A stretch of 64,000 nucleotides of DNA from Rhizobium terrae. Lineage in GTDB: Bacteria > Pseudomonadota > Alphaproteobacteria > Rhizobiales > Rhizobiaceae. This document shows, piece by piece, positions 7,994 through 14,543 of the stretch. Both the position numbers and the translations under genes were made by a program. Below the pieces are notes generated by a model, which was not told the origin of the DNA, made no database searches, and was given only the letters and a program-made list of their open reading frames with translations. Within the stretch, counting starts at the first letter, position 1, and each line of letters starts with the position of its first letter. The DNA lies in NCBI RefSeq assembly GCF_003425685.1, contig NZ_QJKM01000022.1, positions 1 through 64,000 on the forward strand, read 5' to 3'.

Positions 7994-8528
7994 TGCAGCG
8001 CCTTGTCTCGGCCAAAAGTCACCGTCACGAGGACCAAGGCCGTAATTTTGCCGCCCAGATGCGGCGATCGCTGAGCGCCGCTGCTTAATCCTGCCATCGA
8101 CCACCTTAACGGGACCCGGAACCGTATGAATGACAGGCGGTTTGAATGACAATTCTGCTTGATCGTCGGAGAGTGAGGTTGTTTGGAAAAAGGCGGTCAT
8201 CTCCATATCCTGCAGAAAATTATCTTTCTTTCATGGCCGCAGAAGTGACTTCCGCGATCGGCGAAAACAAGTACTCCAGAATCCGGCGCTGTCCTGTCTT
8301 CACTTCCACTGTCACGATCAACCGTCACCAATGTGGCGCAATGACTCTTCGGCGAGCAAATTACGGCGCCAGACATTCCTCGCAAATACCGCAACAGTCT
8401 TCCTCGGTCGATGCTGGCCGTCCGCAACAGGCGAATGGCGGCGCTGTCGGATCAGCCGACACGGTCTCCGGTGGCAGGATTTCGATCTTGGGCAGGGACG
8501 GCGATCTCAGAACGGGCTCCGGAGTGAT
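7994..8528. other. Stretch without a recognised gene
   Basis: No frame here has both a plausible start and family features. A minus-strand frame beginning at 8206 (MEMTAFFQTTSLSDDQAELS, then FKPPVIHTVPGPVKVVDGRI) looks protein-like for its first 40 codons. It then runs into the shadow of the 7604-7993 gene, so it may be a truncated remnant. Confidence 0.3.
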
Positions 8529-9011
8529 TTACGCCTTCGACTTCAGGCGTGAATCATAGAGCCATCTACGAACCTTCGTCGCTGAGATTTTGCCAGCGTC
8601 TGGGTGCAGCGGATTGACGAGCACATTCGACTCGTCGGGTACGATGACCGAAGGAACGAACAGACAGGCCGACCGACGTTCAGCCAGCCAAGTCGAGCCA
8701 AAAGCCAAACTGGCGCGCCCCGCCGGTAGCGCATCCCATCCTACCGGCGCTGTTTTGGCATCCAGCCGCTCGCTTGCGTCCCAGAGGTCTTGAGGGATGT
8801 CGATTCTGACGAGGTAGCGGTTTAAAGGTAAGCTAGACGCAGCAAAATGCACCAGCGTTTCCATTGCCGCGAGCGAGATGTTTTCCGCGCAGTAGAGTAC
8901 GGCGAAGCCCGCCGCATTCCATCTCCCCCCCGTAACTTTTGCGCCCGTTCCTGTGAGGTCGTCCGCTTCATAATCTGGAGTGTCCGTCGCGATCCGCCAA
9001 ACTGCGGGCAT
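8529..9011 (-). CDS. RES-domain toxin (NAD+-depleting, ParT/MbcT-like)
   Basis: The 160-residue protein has the RES family order: an N-terminal Arg (VWRIAT), GGRWNAAGFAVLYCAENISL with the conserved GxRWN, then AAMETLVHF with the Glu, and a late Asn in PDESNVLVNPLHPD. RES toxins degrade NAD+ by phosphorolysis or modify phosphoribosyl-pyrophosphate synthase. The start ATG shares one base with the stop of the upstream antitoxin gene (TGATG), so translation is coupled in antitoxin-then-toxin order. All signature residues appear present, so it is likely active. Confidence 0.9.
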   Translation of the reverse strand: MPAVWRIATDTPDYEADDLTGTGAKVTGGRWNAAGFAVLYCAENISLAAMETLVHFAASSLPLNRYLVRIDIPQDLWDASERLDAKTAPVGWDALPAGRASLAFGSTWLAERRSACLFVPSVIVPDESNVLVNPLHPDAGKISATKVRRWLYDSRLKSKA

Positions 9012-9586
9012 CAGGAATAGGCCCCACTCTGCATCCGGGCGAGTAATTGCGACACCATTGCCTGCCCTTCAAGTGTATCGATGAAATCGAGTGGACGGGC
9101 ACCCCCAAGAGCCGGCACGGACTGCTGTAGCCAGGCGGCCAGCCAGCTTGCTGCGTCAAAGTCTTGCGCATCACCAGACTGCCGTACTATCTCAGTAACT
9201 TGGCCAACGAGTTTGGAAACGCCCAACACGCGCTCGCTATCTTCCGGGGATAGGTTTTCCTGCTTACTCACCTTGCGGTTCAACGTGGCGGTTGACATCC
9301 TGAGGCTTTCCAAAAGCACACTCTGAGGTATGCCAAGCCGCTCCTGCAGATGCTTCACGTCTCGTGCGCTGATCCCTTCGCGTATCATCTCAATCCGCTG
9401 CCAAGGCGGTGCTCGGAAGATTTCCTCGAAGTCGGAAACAGAAACAGTCCTCTTCCGCTTACTGCGACGCCCGGATTCCGATTTCTCGCCGAAAATCGCC
9501 CGCAGGAGCTTTTCCTCCTGGTTCAGCTGATCGAAATCGGATTTGACTTCGCGTGTCGATGTATCTCTTGCTGTTGCCGGGTCCAT
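9011..9586 (-). CDS. Xre/MbcA/ParS-type antitoxin of the RES toxin
   Basis: The 191-residue protein has a basic N-terminal region, a central Xre-like helix-turn-helix (ISARDVKHLQERLGIPQSVL, then LESLRMSTATLNRKVSKQEN), and a C-terminal DUF2384 toxin-binding domain (LSPEDSERVLGVSKLVGQVT, then AASWLAAWLQQSVPALGGAR and PLDFIDTLEGQAMV). That C-terminal block is the diagnostic part of antitoxins paired with RES toxins. It is longer than many at the N-terminus. A stop at 9602-9604 in the same frame forces initiation near ATG 9586. No good Shine-Dalgarno sequence is seen; a palindrome covers the region just upstream, consistent with autorepression. Confidence 0.88.
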   Translation of the reverse strand: MDPATARDTSTREVKSDFDQLNQEEKLLRAIFGEKSESGRRSKRKRTVSVSDFEEIFRAPPWQRIEMIREGISARDVKHLQERLGIPQSVLLESLRMSTATLNRKVSKQENLSPEDSERVLGVSKLVGQVTEIVRQSGDAQDFDAASWLAAWLQQSVPALGGARPLDFIDTLEGQAMVSQLLARMQSGAYS

Positions 9587-9594
9587 ATGAATAT

Positions 9595-9613
9595 CACGAC
9601 ATCACTTGTCGTG
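9595..9613. promoter_or_regulatory. Operator-like palindrome of the RES/Xre operon
   Basis: CACGACA-TCACT-TGTCGTG is a perfect 7+7 inverted repeat starting eight bases upstream of the antitoxin ATG at 9586. Antitoxins of this type autorepress through such sites. The assignment rests on symmetry and position. Confidence 0.55.
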
Positions 9614-10292
9614 CTCCTTTGAGCATTAATATAACTCAAATGATTAGATATTCAAGCGCCATTGCCGCTGATTGGCTTTGCGATCTGGCAAATGGCAGGG
9701 TTGATGGACTCCAACCACCGACACTCGGTTACCAGGCTCAAGTTCCACGCCGCCACATGAATAAACGTTGGTCTCACCTGCAAATTTCTTGAGCCACTCA
9801 GTCTAGACAATCGTTCCGCTGAATGTCGATCATACAAAAGCAGATGTCCTTGTCATCGACGACGAACGGGCTTAGCCCATTAGAGCTGGCGAAGGCGGCG
9901 CGACGAGACAGAAGGAAAAGGACATAAAAAATGTAGAGATAAACAATGATGAGAAAAAATTGAAAAATTCGACGTTTATTTTATAGTAAATCCCTCGTAT
10001 AATAATATAATCCAATTAAAGTTAGTGAAACCGGCAAGAAACCTACAGGCATTATTTATTTATACTTTGGGGCGCGCCGCCTAAAGGTTAAAGGATTTAT
10101 AATTACATCTAAATCCAGAAAGGGCTAGTGCTGCAATTATTACTTGATAAACTTCATGTCCGTTAAAATTCTTCATTGTACCTGTGAATCTAAATGGTCG
10201 ACGGTAGCCCCTGATCGAGTCTTCTTCCTGAGGATATGCAATTATGAGTTGCGAAATTGCAAACCAAGGTTTTACAAAATCAACCGGGAGTT
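9614..10292. other. AT-rich stretch without a recognised gene
   Basis: Beyond the toxin-antitoxin promoter I find no credible gene. From about 9920 to 10300 the composition becomes clearly AT-rich, unlike the surrounding DNA, and the only long frame (minus strand, down to 10081) is a continuation of the IS5 transposase scrap into unrelated codons. The low GC suggests DNA of foreign origin next to the mobile-element remnant. Confidence 0.4.
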
Positions 10293-10386
10293 TTAAACTC
10301 TCGTCTGTTTTGCCTGCTCTCATGGCGGTGCGTTTGAAATCCTTGAGCTTGCAGAAGAAGTTTTCGATCAAATGCCGGTGTCGAAC
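10293..10386 (-). mobile_element. IS5-family transposase remnant
   Basis: The minus-strand frame reads VRHRHLIENFFCKLKDFKRT followed by AMRAGKTDESLK, the conserved C-terminal block of IS5-family (IS427-like) transposases that contains the catalytic Glu (IENFF). Only about 31 codons remain. The fragment ends abruptly at the luxI-derived segment beginning at 10392, so it marks the junction of the chimeric duplication. It is inactive. Confidence 0.65.
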
Positions 10387-10391
10387 CGCCA

Positions 10392-10700
10392 AGGGCGCGA
10401 ACCAAATTCGCGGCGCTGCGACTGCTGATCTTTTGATGACCGGCGTCTTGGAATTCTCGTGCGGCACAATATCACTGATCAGGGAAATCCCCCACCTCGC
10501 GGAACTTGTGCGGGCCGAGCGATTAGTCCGCCAGCCAGCAACTTGTCTTATGGCAACCAAGAGATGAACCTGAAGCACGCTTAAAGCTCGCATATTTCGC
10601 GAGCTACGTTTTGGCCACCCGAACTGGTTTCGACGCGGAGGCTATGCAGCTTATTCGCGACTCGGTGAGGAGGTTTTTCTAGGGCCTCGCGTCGCTCGGC
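10392..10700 (+). repeat. Chimeric duplication: luxI internal piece joined to the 3' part of the 7604-7993 gene
   Basis: Bases 10392-10455 repeat 6656-6719 (internal luxI) with two mismatches over 64 bases. Five bases later, 10461 onward repeats 7777-7993 (3' part of the small gene), with the one-base insertion in GGAAATCCCCCACC, a four-base GCCA duplication near 10525, and scattered substitutions. Similarity fades after about 10690. The XRE gene and the rest of luxI, which lie between the two source segments in the intact locus, are missing here. Neither gene is open in the copy. The arrangement implies duplication of the quorum-sensing segment followed by internal deletion, next to an IS5 remnant. 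Confidence 0.8.
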
Positions 10701-10757
10701 CGAAAACGATCCTCACAAGGGCGAGGACGCCGCCAGATCGCCGTGTCCAGCCTCTTC

Positions 10758-11333
10758 TCAATGACGCAAATTGAACCAGAACCGGCGCTTGCCGCCCTCA
10801 CCGTCGGCGATATCGAAATAATAGGGGTCGGTACGCCGCGGCCTCGGGATAGATATCTCGACTAGGCAGCTGTTACGGTTACGCCAATCGTCGTTGCCGC
10901 TGTCCAGATAACGAAGCCGAACGCCCGTCCGTTCGTTTACAATTTCGTCGCCGTAGTGGCTTTGAAACTCTGCGCGGTCTTCGCATCTGTCGACCGTCTG
11001 AATGCATCGGTCGACGGTCGTAGGATTTGTGCCATGATTGCCGTTGGGATTGACCCGAGTTCCGACGGGGCAATCGCCATATTCCTCGTAACCCGACTTA
11101 TCGACATTGGCTTCGCGACAAATCGGCCAGGAAAATCTTGGCTTTTTCATCTCGCGGATGAGCCTTGTCATTGGTGGGACACAATAGCCGATGCCCTGCC
11201 ATGACGGCTCTCTGGAAGCTGCGCATAAAAGGACCTGACATCCCCAGGAAGCGTCCTGCGCCCGGGTCCAATCTGACGGAGGAATGAGAAACACGGCAAT
11301 TCCAGCTAATTTCAAGAGAAGCCTTTTCATCAT
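10758..11333 (-). CDS. Secreted cysteine-containing protein of the conjugation locus, unknown function
   Basis: The 191-residue product begins with a signal peptide (MMKRLLLKLAGIAVFLIPPS, then DWTRAQ before DASWGC) and is exported to the periplasm. The mature part has WGCQVLLCAASREPSW, then GYCVPPMTRLI, WPICREA, GDCPVG and paired Cys in DRCIQTVDRCEDR, suggesting several disulfides. I recall similar proteins encoded beside rhizobial VirB-type transfer genes, but no function is established. It is the last of three leftward genes that are divergent from the virB operon, separated from the preceding nuclease-like gene by only about 10-20 bases, so the three probably form one operon. Confidence 0.7.
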   Translation of the reverse strand: MMKRLLLKLAGIAVFLIPPSDWTRAQDASWGCQVLLCAASREPSWQGIGYCVPPMTRLIREMKKPRFSWPICREANVDKSGYEEYGDCPVGTRVNPNGNHGTNPTTVDRCIQTVDRCEDRAEFQSHYGDEIVNERTGVRLRYLDSGNDDWRNRNSCLVEISIPRPRRTDPYYFDIADGEGGKRRFWFNLRH

Positions 11334-11351
11334 GGCATCCTTTACTCATCG

Positions 11352-12194
11352 CTATTGATCGGATCGGTCGCAACGGTCCAGACGTGAACAGAGAACGGTG
11401 GGCGGATTTTCCATTCGCCCACTCCGATCAGATCTTTCTGGTCGACGCTGATGGTTAGGTTTCCCACTATCCGAACCATAAGGTGGCCGGCGCTCCTCCG
11501 CAGCGGAATGCAGGCGCGGCGCTCGGCCGGCATGACCGCACCACTTCTCATGGCATGCCGACATCACAGCCCAGATCCCATAACCGGCGGACATAGCGTG
11601 GCTTTGATAGAGCAAATAACTGGGAGGGACCGGAGACGGGGACGAGACACGAGCCAAGCCAACGCGCAGCATATCGAGCGCAATGTCGCGACCCGCCACC
11701 AAACAGCGCCCCTGCGCAAGATTATCTGACCCATGATCCAGGGCGAAGCATTCGACGGATCGCCCACCGACCAACCTCTCCAGCCAGGCTTTGGCCAGCG
11801 CTCCGCAAGGCAGAGGTGACCGCTGATCCCGTGCTTTCGTCTGCAACGGCGAACGGGGATAGAATAAAAACTGCGGAATCGTACAAGTATCGATCTGTGC
11901 TAGCCGGACCCATTGCCCGCTTGCGGGATAAAAAAGTGTCCGGCCATCGACGACCGAGACCAAACCTCGATAGACCACCCCAGGATGGACCGAAAGCTTT
12001 GATCGAGCGTGACCTAAAAGGGCAAAATTGGTCGGACTTGTCGCTGGATCGGCGCCTTTTGCGGTCGGCACGATCGCGGCAAGAACTATTAAGCAGCCCG
12101 CGTAACATACGAGCTTGGGCAAACGCCTTAGAGGGGCTGACATGGGGCTAACGATCAAAGAGCATGCTGATCGGGAGAGAGATTTGCCACTCAT
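11352..12194 (-). CDS. Thermonuclease (SNase)-like secreted protein with an apparent 3' frameshift
   Basis: The start at 12194 overlaps the stop of the upstream gene (ATGA); a later ATG at 12143 would begin the signal peptide directly (LVCYAGCLIVLAAIVPTAKG). The SNase fold is visible in YRGLVSVVDGRTLFYPASGQ, then WVRLAQIDTCTIPQF, CGALAKAWLERLVGG and DMLRVGLARV. The catalytic region is unusual: the usual RLxGIDAPE is RLAQIDTCT, so the key acidic residue appears lost. Downstream of GYGIWAVMSACHE the frame turns into low-complexity basic codons. The frame ending at 11342 (RACIPLRRSAGHLMVRIVGN, then GVGEWKIRPPFSVHVWTVAT) looks like the true C-terminus, implying a frameshift near 11540-11560. Confidence 0.6.
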   Translation of the reverse strand: MSGKSLSRSACSLIVSPMSAPLRRLPKLVCYAGCLIVLAAIVPTAKGADPATSPTNFALLGHARSKLSVHPGVVYRGLVSVVDGRTLFYPASGQWVRLAQIDTCTIPQFLFYPRSPLQTKARDQRSPLPCGALAKAWLERLVGGRSVECFALDHGSDNLAQGRCLVAGRDIALDMLRVGLARVSSPSPVPPSYLLYQSHAMSAGYGIWAVMSACHEKWCGHAGRAPRLHSAAEERRPPYGSDSGKPNHQRRPERSDRSGRMENPPTVLCSRLDRCDRSDQ

Positions 12195-12808
12195 GGTTCT
12201 TTCGTCCTTGGATCTGCCCACATCCCGAACGCCCCTTTCCTGCCGATTTGCTCGGCTCTCATGAGATCTGGACGGGCGGGGGAGCCATCACCGATTTTTT
12301 CAAGGCGCAACGCCCCCAATGACACAAGCTGCTCCTCAAACATCGACACGCTATCGAGACTGCCCGGAAAATAATGATAACCGTAGCAGGTGGCGTTCTG
12401 GACTTTGGCTTTCTCCTCACTGATGAACGCTCGGCAGAAGATAACCTTCGGATTCTTGAGCATGATCTCGAGCTGCTGCCGGGCATAATCTTCGCAGCGC
12501 CCGACAAAGCCGTCGCGTTGATTGACCATTTCTCCATCGCAAGGCGCCACCCCGTAAAGGTGGATAGCCATTGTCTCATGAACCCGAAAATCGGTTCCAG
12601 ACAGAGCTTTGAACGGGCCTGACGCCGCATAACCCTGACGGCGGACCACGTTTTGCTTCCCGTCGTAATATTCGATCACAAGCACGGTACGTCCGGGCGC
12701 GGCCAGCGAACGCACATAATTTTTATCAAGGGCCTCCGCAGCTGGGCTCGGCATGGCAAGCACCAAGCTTCCGAGTGCACAAACCGCATTTCGCAACCCC
12801 ATCATCAT
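12191..12808 (-). CDS. SNase-like secreted protein, probably non-catalytic
   Basis: The 205-residue protein has a signal peptide (MMMGLRNAVCALGSLVLAMP, then SPAAEA). A domain with the thermonuclease plan follows: VHETMAIHLYGVAPCDGEMV, then GRCEDYARQQLEIMLKNPKV, VIFCRAF, EEQLVSLGALRLEK, and the terminal AEQIGRKGAFGMWADPR, which is the classic SNase ending. The catalytic Arg/Glu set is not evident (GVAPCDGE replaces GIDAPE), so it may bind rather than cut nucleic acid. It is the first gene of a three-gene leftward operon divergent from virB1, so a role in plasmid transfer or the cell envelope is likely. Confidence 0.6.
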   Translation of the reverse strand: MMMGLRNAVCALGSLVLAMPSPAAEALDKNYVRSLAAPGRTVLVIEYYDGKQNVVRRQGYAASGPFKALSGTDFRVHETMAIHLYGVAPCDGEMVNQRDGFVGRCEDYARQQLEIMLKNPKVIFCRAFISEEKAKVQNATCYGYHYFPGSLDSVSMFEEQLVSLGALRLEKIGDGSPARPDLMRAEQIGRKGAFGMWADPRTKEP

Positions 12809-12873
12809 AACTAAATCCGTTATATCAGATCTGGAGAATCAGCCTTGCAATCGCCTCTGTTCCGTGTAGATAT

Positions 12874-12888
12874 ATACGAAAAACGTAT
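12874..12888. promoter_or_regulatory. Small palindrome in the divergent promoter before virB
   Basis: ATACG-AAAAA-CGTAT is a perfect 5+5 inverted repeat in the gap between the leftward SNase-like operon and virB1. Its position suits an operator for either transcription unit. The evidence is weak and positional. Confidence 0.25.
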
Positions 12889-12926
12889 CCCATTCAACTG
12901 GACTCCATTCGCCAAAGAATGAGACC

Positions 12927-13883
12927 GTGATGCGCCAGAGCCAGCATTTTTCCTCGATCCTAGAGCAAGCGTTACTCGCCTGCATGGCCTGCTTTGCAAC
13001 GCCATCGGAGCATATAGATTTTGAGTATAAATTTCATAATTTATACGTAAAATCAAAGAACTATTATGAAAATCTGAAATTTCAATATAGGACGAACACA
13101 CCCCTGGCTTCGAAAGACCTAGCCAGTTTCACGAAAGAGCCCCCTGCCCTGGGCTCTGCACGGGAGGATGCCCACAACAGCGGATACAAAGGCGAAACAA
13201 GTTGGTACTTTTTTAGTAACAGCCTTTCGAGGCACCACCTGCCGTCACTCGTTCTCGCCGGGCCCCATGGCTATACCAAAAATATGACACTGTTGAAAAA
13301 CCGTTCAGCTTCCGTATCCATAGATCCGAAACCGGCGTGGAAGGCTCAAGAATGCGGCCCCTCACCGCTTGCGCCCACAGAGATCCGTCGTCTCGTCCAG
13401 CAATCGGCCAGGCGCCATCAGGTCGATGAGGCCTTGGCGATGGCGATCGCCTGGGCCGAGAGCGGCTTTGATCGGCGCCGGAATTCACCGAAAGGCGCTC
13501 GTGGACCGATGCAACTCATGCCGGAAACCGCTTTGCGCTTCGGCGTCACCGACATCTGCGACCCGGAAGACAATATCGAAGGCGGTATGAAATATCTGCG
13601 GGTATTGTTCGACGAGTTTCAAAACCCGCTCTTTGTCGCGGCCGCCTATAACAGCGGTGAACAGCGCGTTCGACAATATTCCGGGATCCCGCCGTTTGCC
13701 GAAACCCTCGGATACGTGGCGAAAGTCGTCAACCATCAGCTTGGCCTGCCAATGCCGTCGTTAAAGCGGAGCGCTACCCGTCGCTCGGGCCGCGCCGCCG
13801 CTGCGACCAACCGCGACGACGCAACCGGTGTCATCCCAGTTGAAAAAACCGGCCGGTTCATTGGCGGCGTCATGCATTTTTAA
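12927..13883 (+). CDS. virB1: VirB1-type lytic transglycosylase, start uncertain
   Basis: The C-terminal two thirds is a soluble-lytic-transglycosylase domain that opens peptidoglycan for the secretion channel. It has the catalytic Glu in AIAWAESGFDRRRNSPKGAR, then GPMQLMPETALRFGVTDICD, NIEGGMKYLRVLFDEF and AAAYNSGEQRVRQYSGIPPF. The first 115 codons of the open frame are AT-rich and do not look coding. Another frame near 13168-13240 reads KQVGTFLVTAFRGTT and is followed, after a one-base shift, by LPSLVLAGPHGYTKN. That would make a normal signal peptide, so a frameshift near 13,240 is possible. The ATG at 13284 is the other candidate start but lacks a leader. It is the first gene of the virB operon, 12 bases before virB2. 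Confidence 0.8.
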   Translation: MMRQSQHFSSILEQALLACMACFATPSEHIDFEYKFHNLYVKSKNYYENLKFQYRTNTPLASKDLASFTKEPPALGSAREDAHNSGYKGETSWYFFSNSLSRHHLPSLVLAGPHGYTKNMTLLKNRSASVSIDPKPAWKAQECGPSPLAPTEIRRLVQQSARRHQVDEALAMAIAWAESGFDRRRNSPKGARGPMQLMPETALRFGVTDICDPEDNIEGGMKYLRVLFDEFQNPLFVAAAYNSGEQRVRQYSGIPPFAETLGYVAKVVNHQLGLPMPSLKRSATRRSGRAAAATNRDDATGVIPVEKTGRFIGGVMHF

Positions 13884-13895
13884 GAGGAGAAGTCG

Positions 13896-14237
13896 ATGCG
13901 ACAGGAAGGCAAAAACGCCCTTTTTACCGCACCAAAACCCATCATAGTCATCAGCTTCAGCATCGCCTTACAGCTGATTGTTGTCGATAGCGCATTGGCG
14001 CAAAGCAATGGGGGCGGAGCGTTTGCGCCGCTACAGGCGGCAGTGCAGATGATCGTCGACTTTATAACGGGTCCCTTTGGCCGACTGCTGGCGATCATCG
14101 CGGTCATCGGTCTTGGTTTCCTCGCCTTTGCCGGTCGCCTTTCTTGGTTCACGGCAGGCGCCGTAGTGATTGGGATCGGTTTGGTGTTCGGCGCACCGGC
14201 GATCGTCGATCAGATGATTGCGGCTGTGGGGCAGTAA
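13896..14237 (+). CDS. virB2: VirB2 major pilin
   Basis: The 113-residue protein has a long leader ending VVDSALAQSNGGGAF. Two hydrophobic helices follow, separated by a short polar loop (MIVDFITGPFGRLLAIIAVI, then WFTAGAVVIGIGLVFGAPAI), the TrbC/VirB2 pilin plan. After leader removal it should be a roughly 75-residue pilin inserted in the inner membrane and assembled into the T-pilus. An AAGAGGAGA box precedes the ATG. Four bases separate its stop from the virB3 start. Confidence 0.92.
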   Translation: MRQEGKNALFTAPKPIIVISFSIALQLIVVDSALAQSNGGGAFAPLQAAVQMIVDFITGPFGRLLAIIAVIGLGFLAFAGRLSWFTAGAVVIGIGLVFGAPAIVDQMIAAVGQ

Positions 14238-14241
14238 TTCG

Positions 14242-14541
14242 ATGAACCCGCTTCAGGACGAAAGGCCGGTGCTGACGCCGCTTGTCATCGGCTTAACGAG
14301 ACCACCCACGCTATGGGGAGTTCCCTATATGGCGGTGATTATCGTCATCGGCATCACCATCATCGGCTGGCTGGCGACAAATCATCTTTTGGCGCTTTCG
14401 ATTGCCCCTGTCGCTTATCTTGTCTTGTTCTCGCTCTGCGCGCTCGACAGCAAGATCCTCGACGTATTGCAAGTTGCTTCCCGCAAGACGCCCCGCACGC
14501 CCAATACGCGTTTTTGGGGCACGAATTCCTATGGGCCGTAA
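14242..14541 (+). CDS. virB3: VirB3 inner-membrane protein
   Basis: The frame is open from 14218, but ATG 14242 (MNPLQDERPVLTPLVIGLTR) begins right after virB2 and matches the usual VirB3 N-terminus. That is a short cytoplasmic segment followed by PPTLWGVPYMAVIIVIGITI and a hydrophobic hairpin. The product is 99 residues, normal for the family, and ends in the polar CALDSKILDVLQVASR region. VirB3 docks with VirB4 at the base of the channel; virB4 starts two bases after its stop. Confidence 0.9.
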   Translation: MNPLQDERPVLTPLVIGLTRPPTLWGVPYMAVIIVIGITIIGWLATNHLLALSIAPVAYLVLFSLCALDSKILDVLQVASRKTPRTPNTRFWGTNSYGP

Positions 14542-14543
14542 TC

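Noticed and set aside
8146..8559. Plus-strand 137-codon frame before the RES gene
   Set aside because: There is no start signal, the residue composition is random-looking, and its end overlaps the toxin gene antisense.
10081..10290. Tail of the IS5-containing minus-strand frame as a gene
   Set aside because: The codons past the transposase block do not match the family and lie in AT-rich DNA; the open frame is accidental read-through from the scrap.
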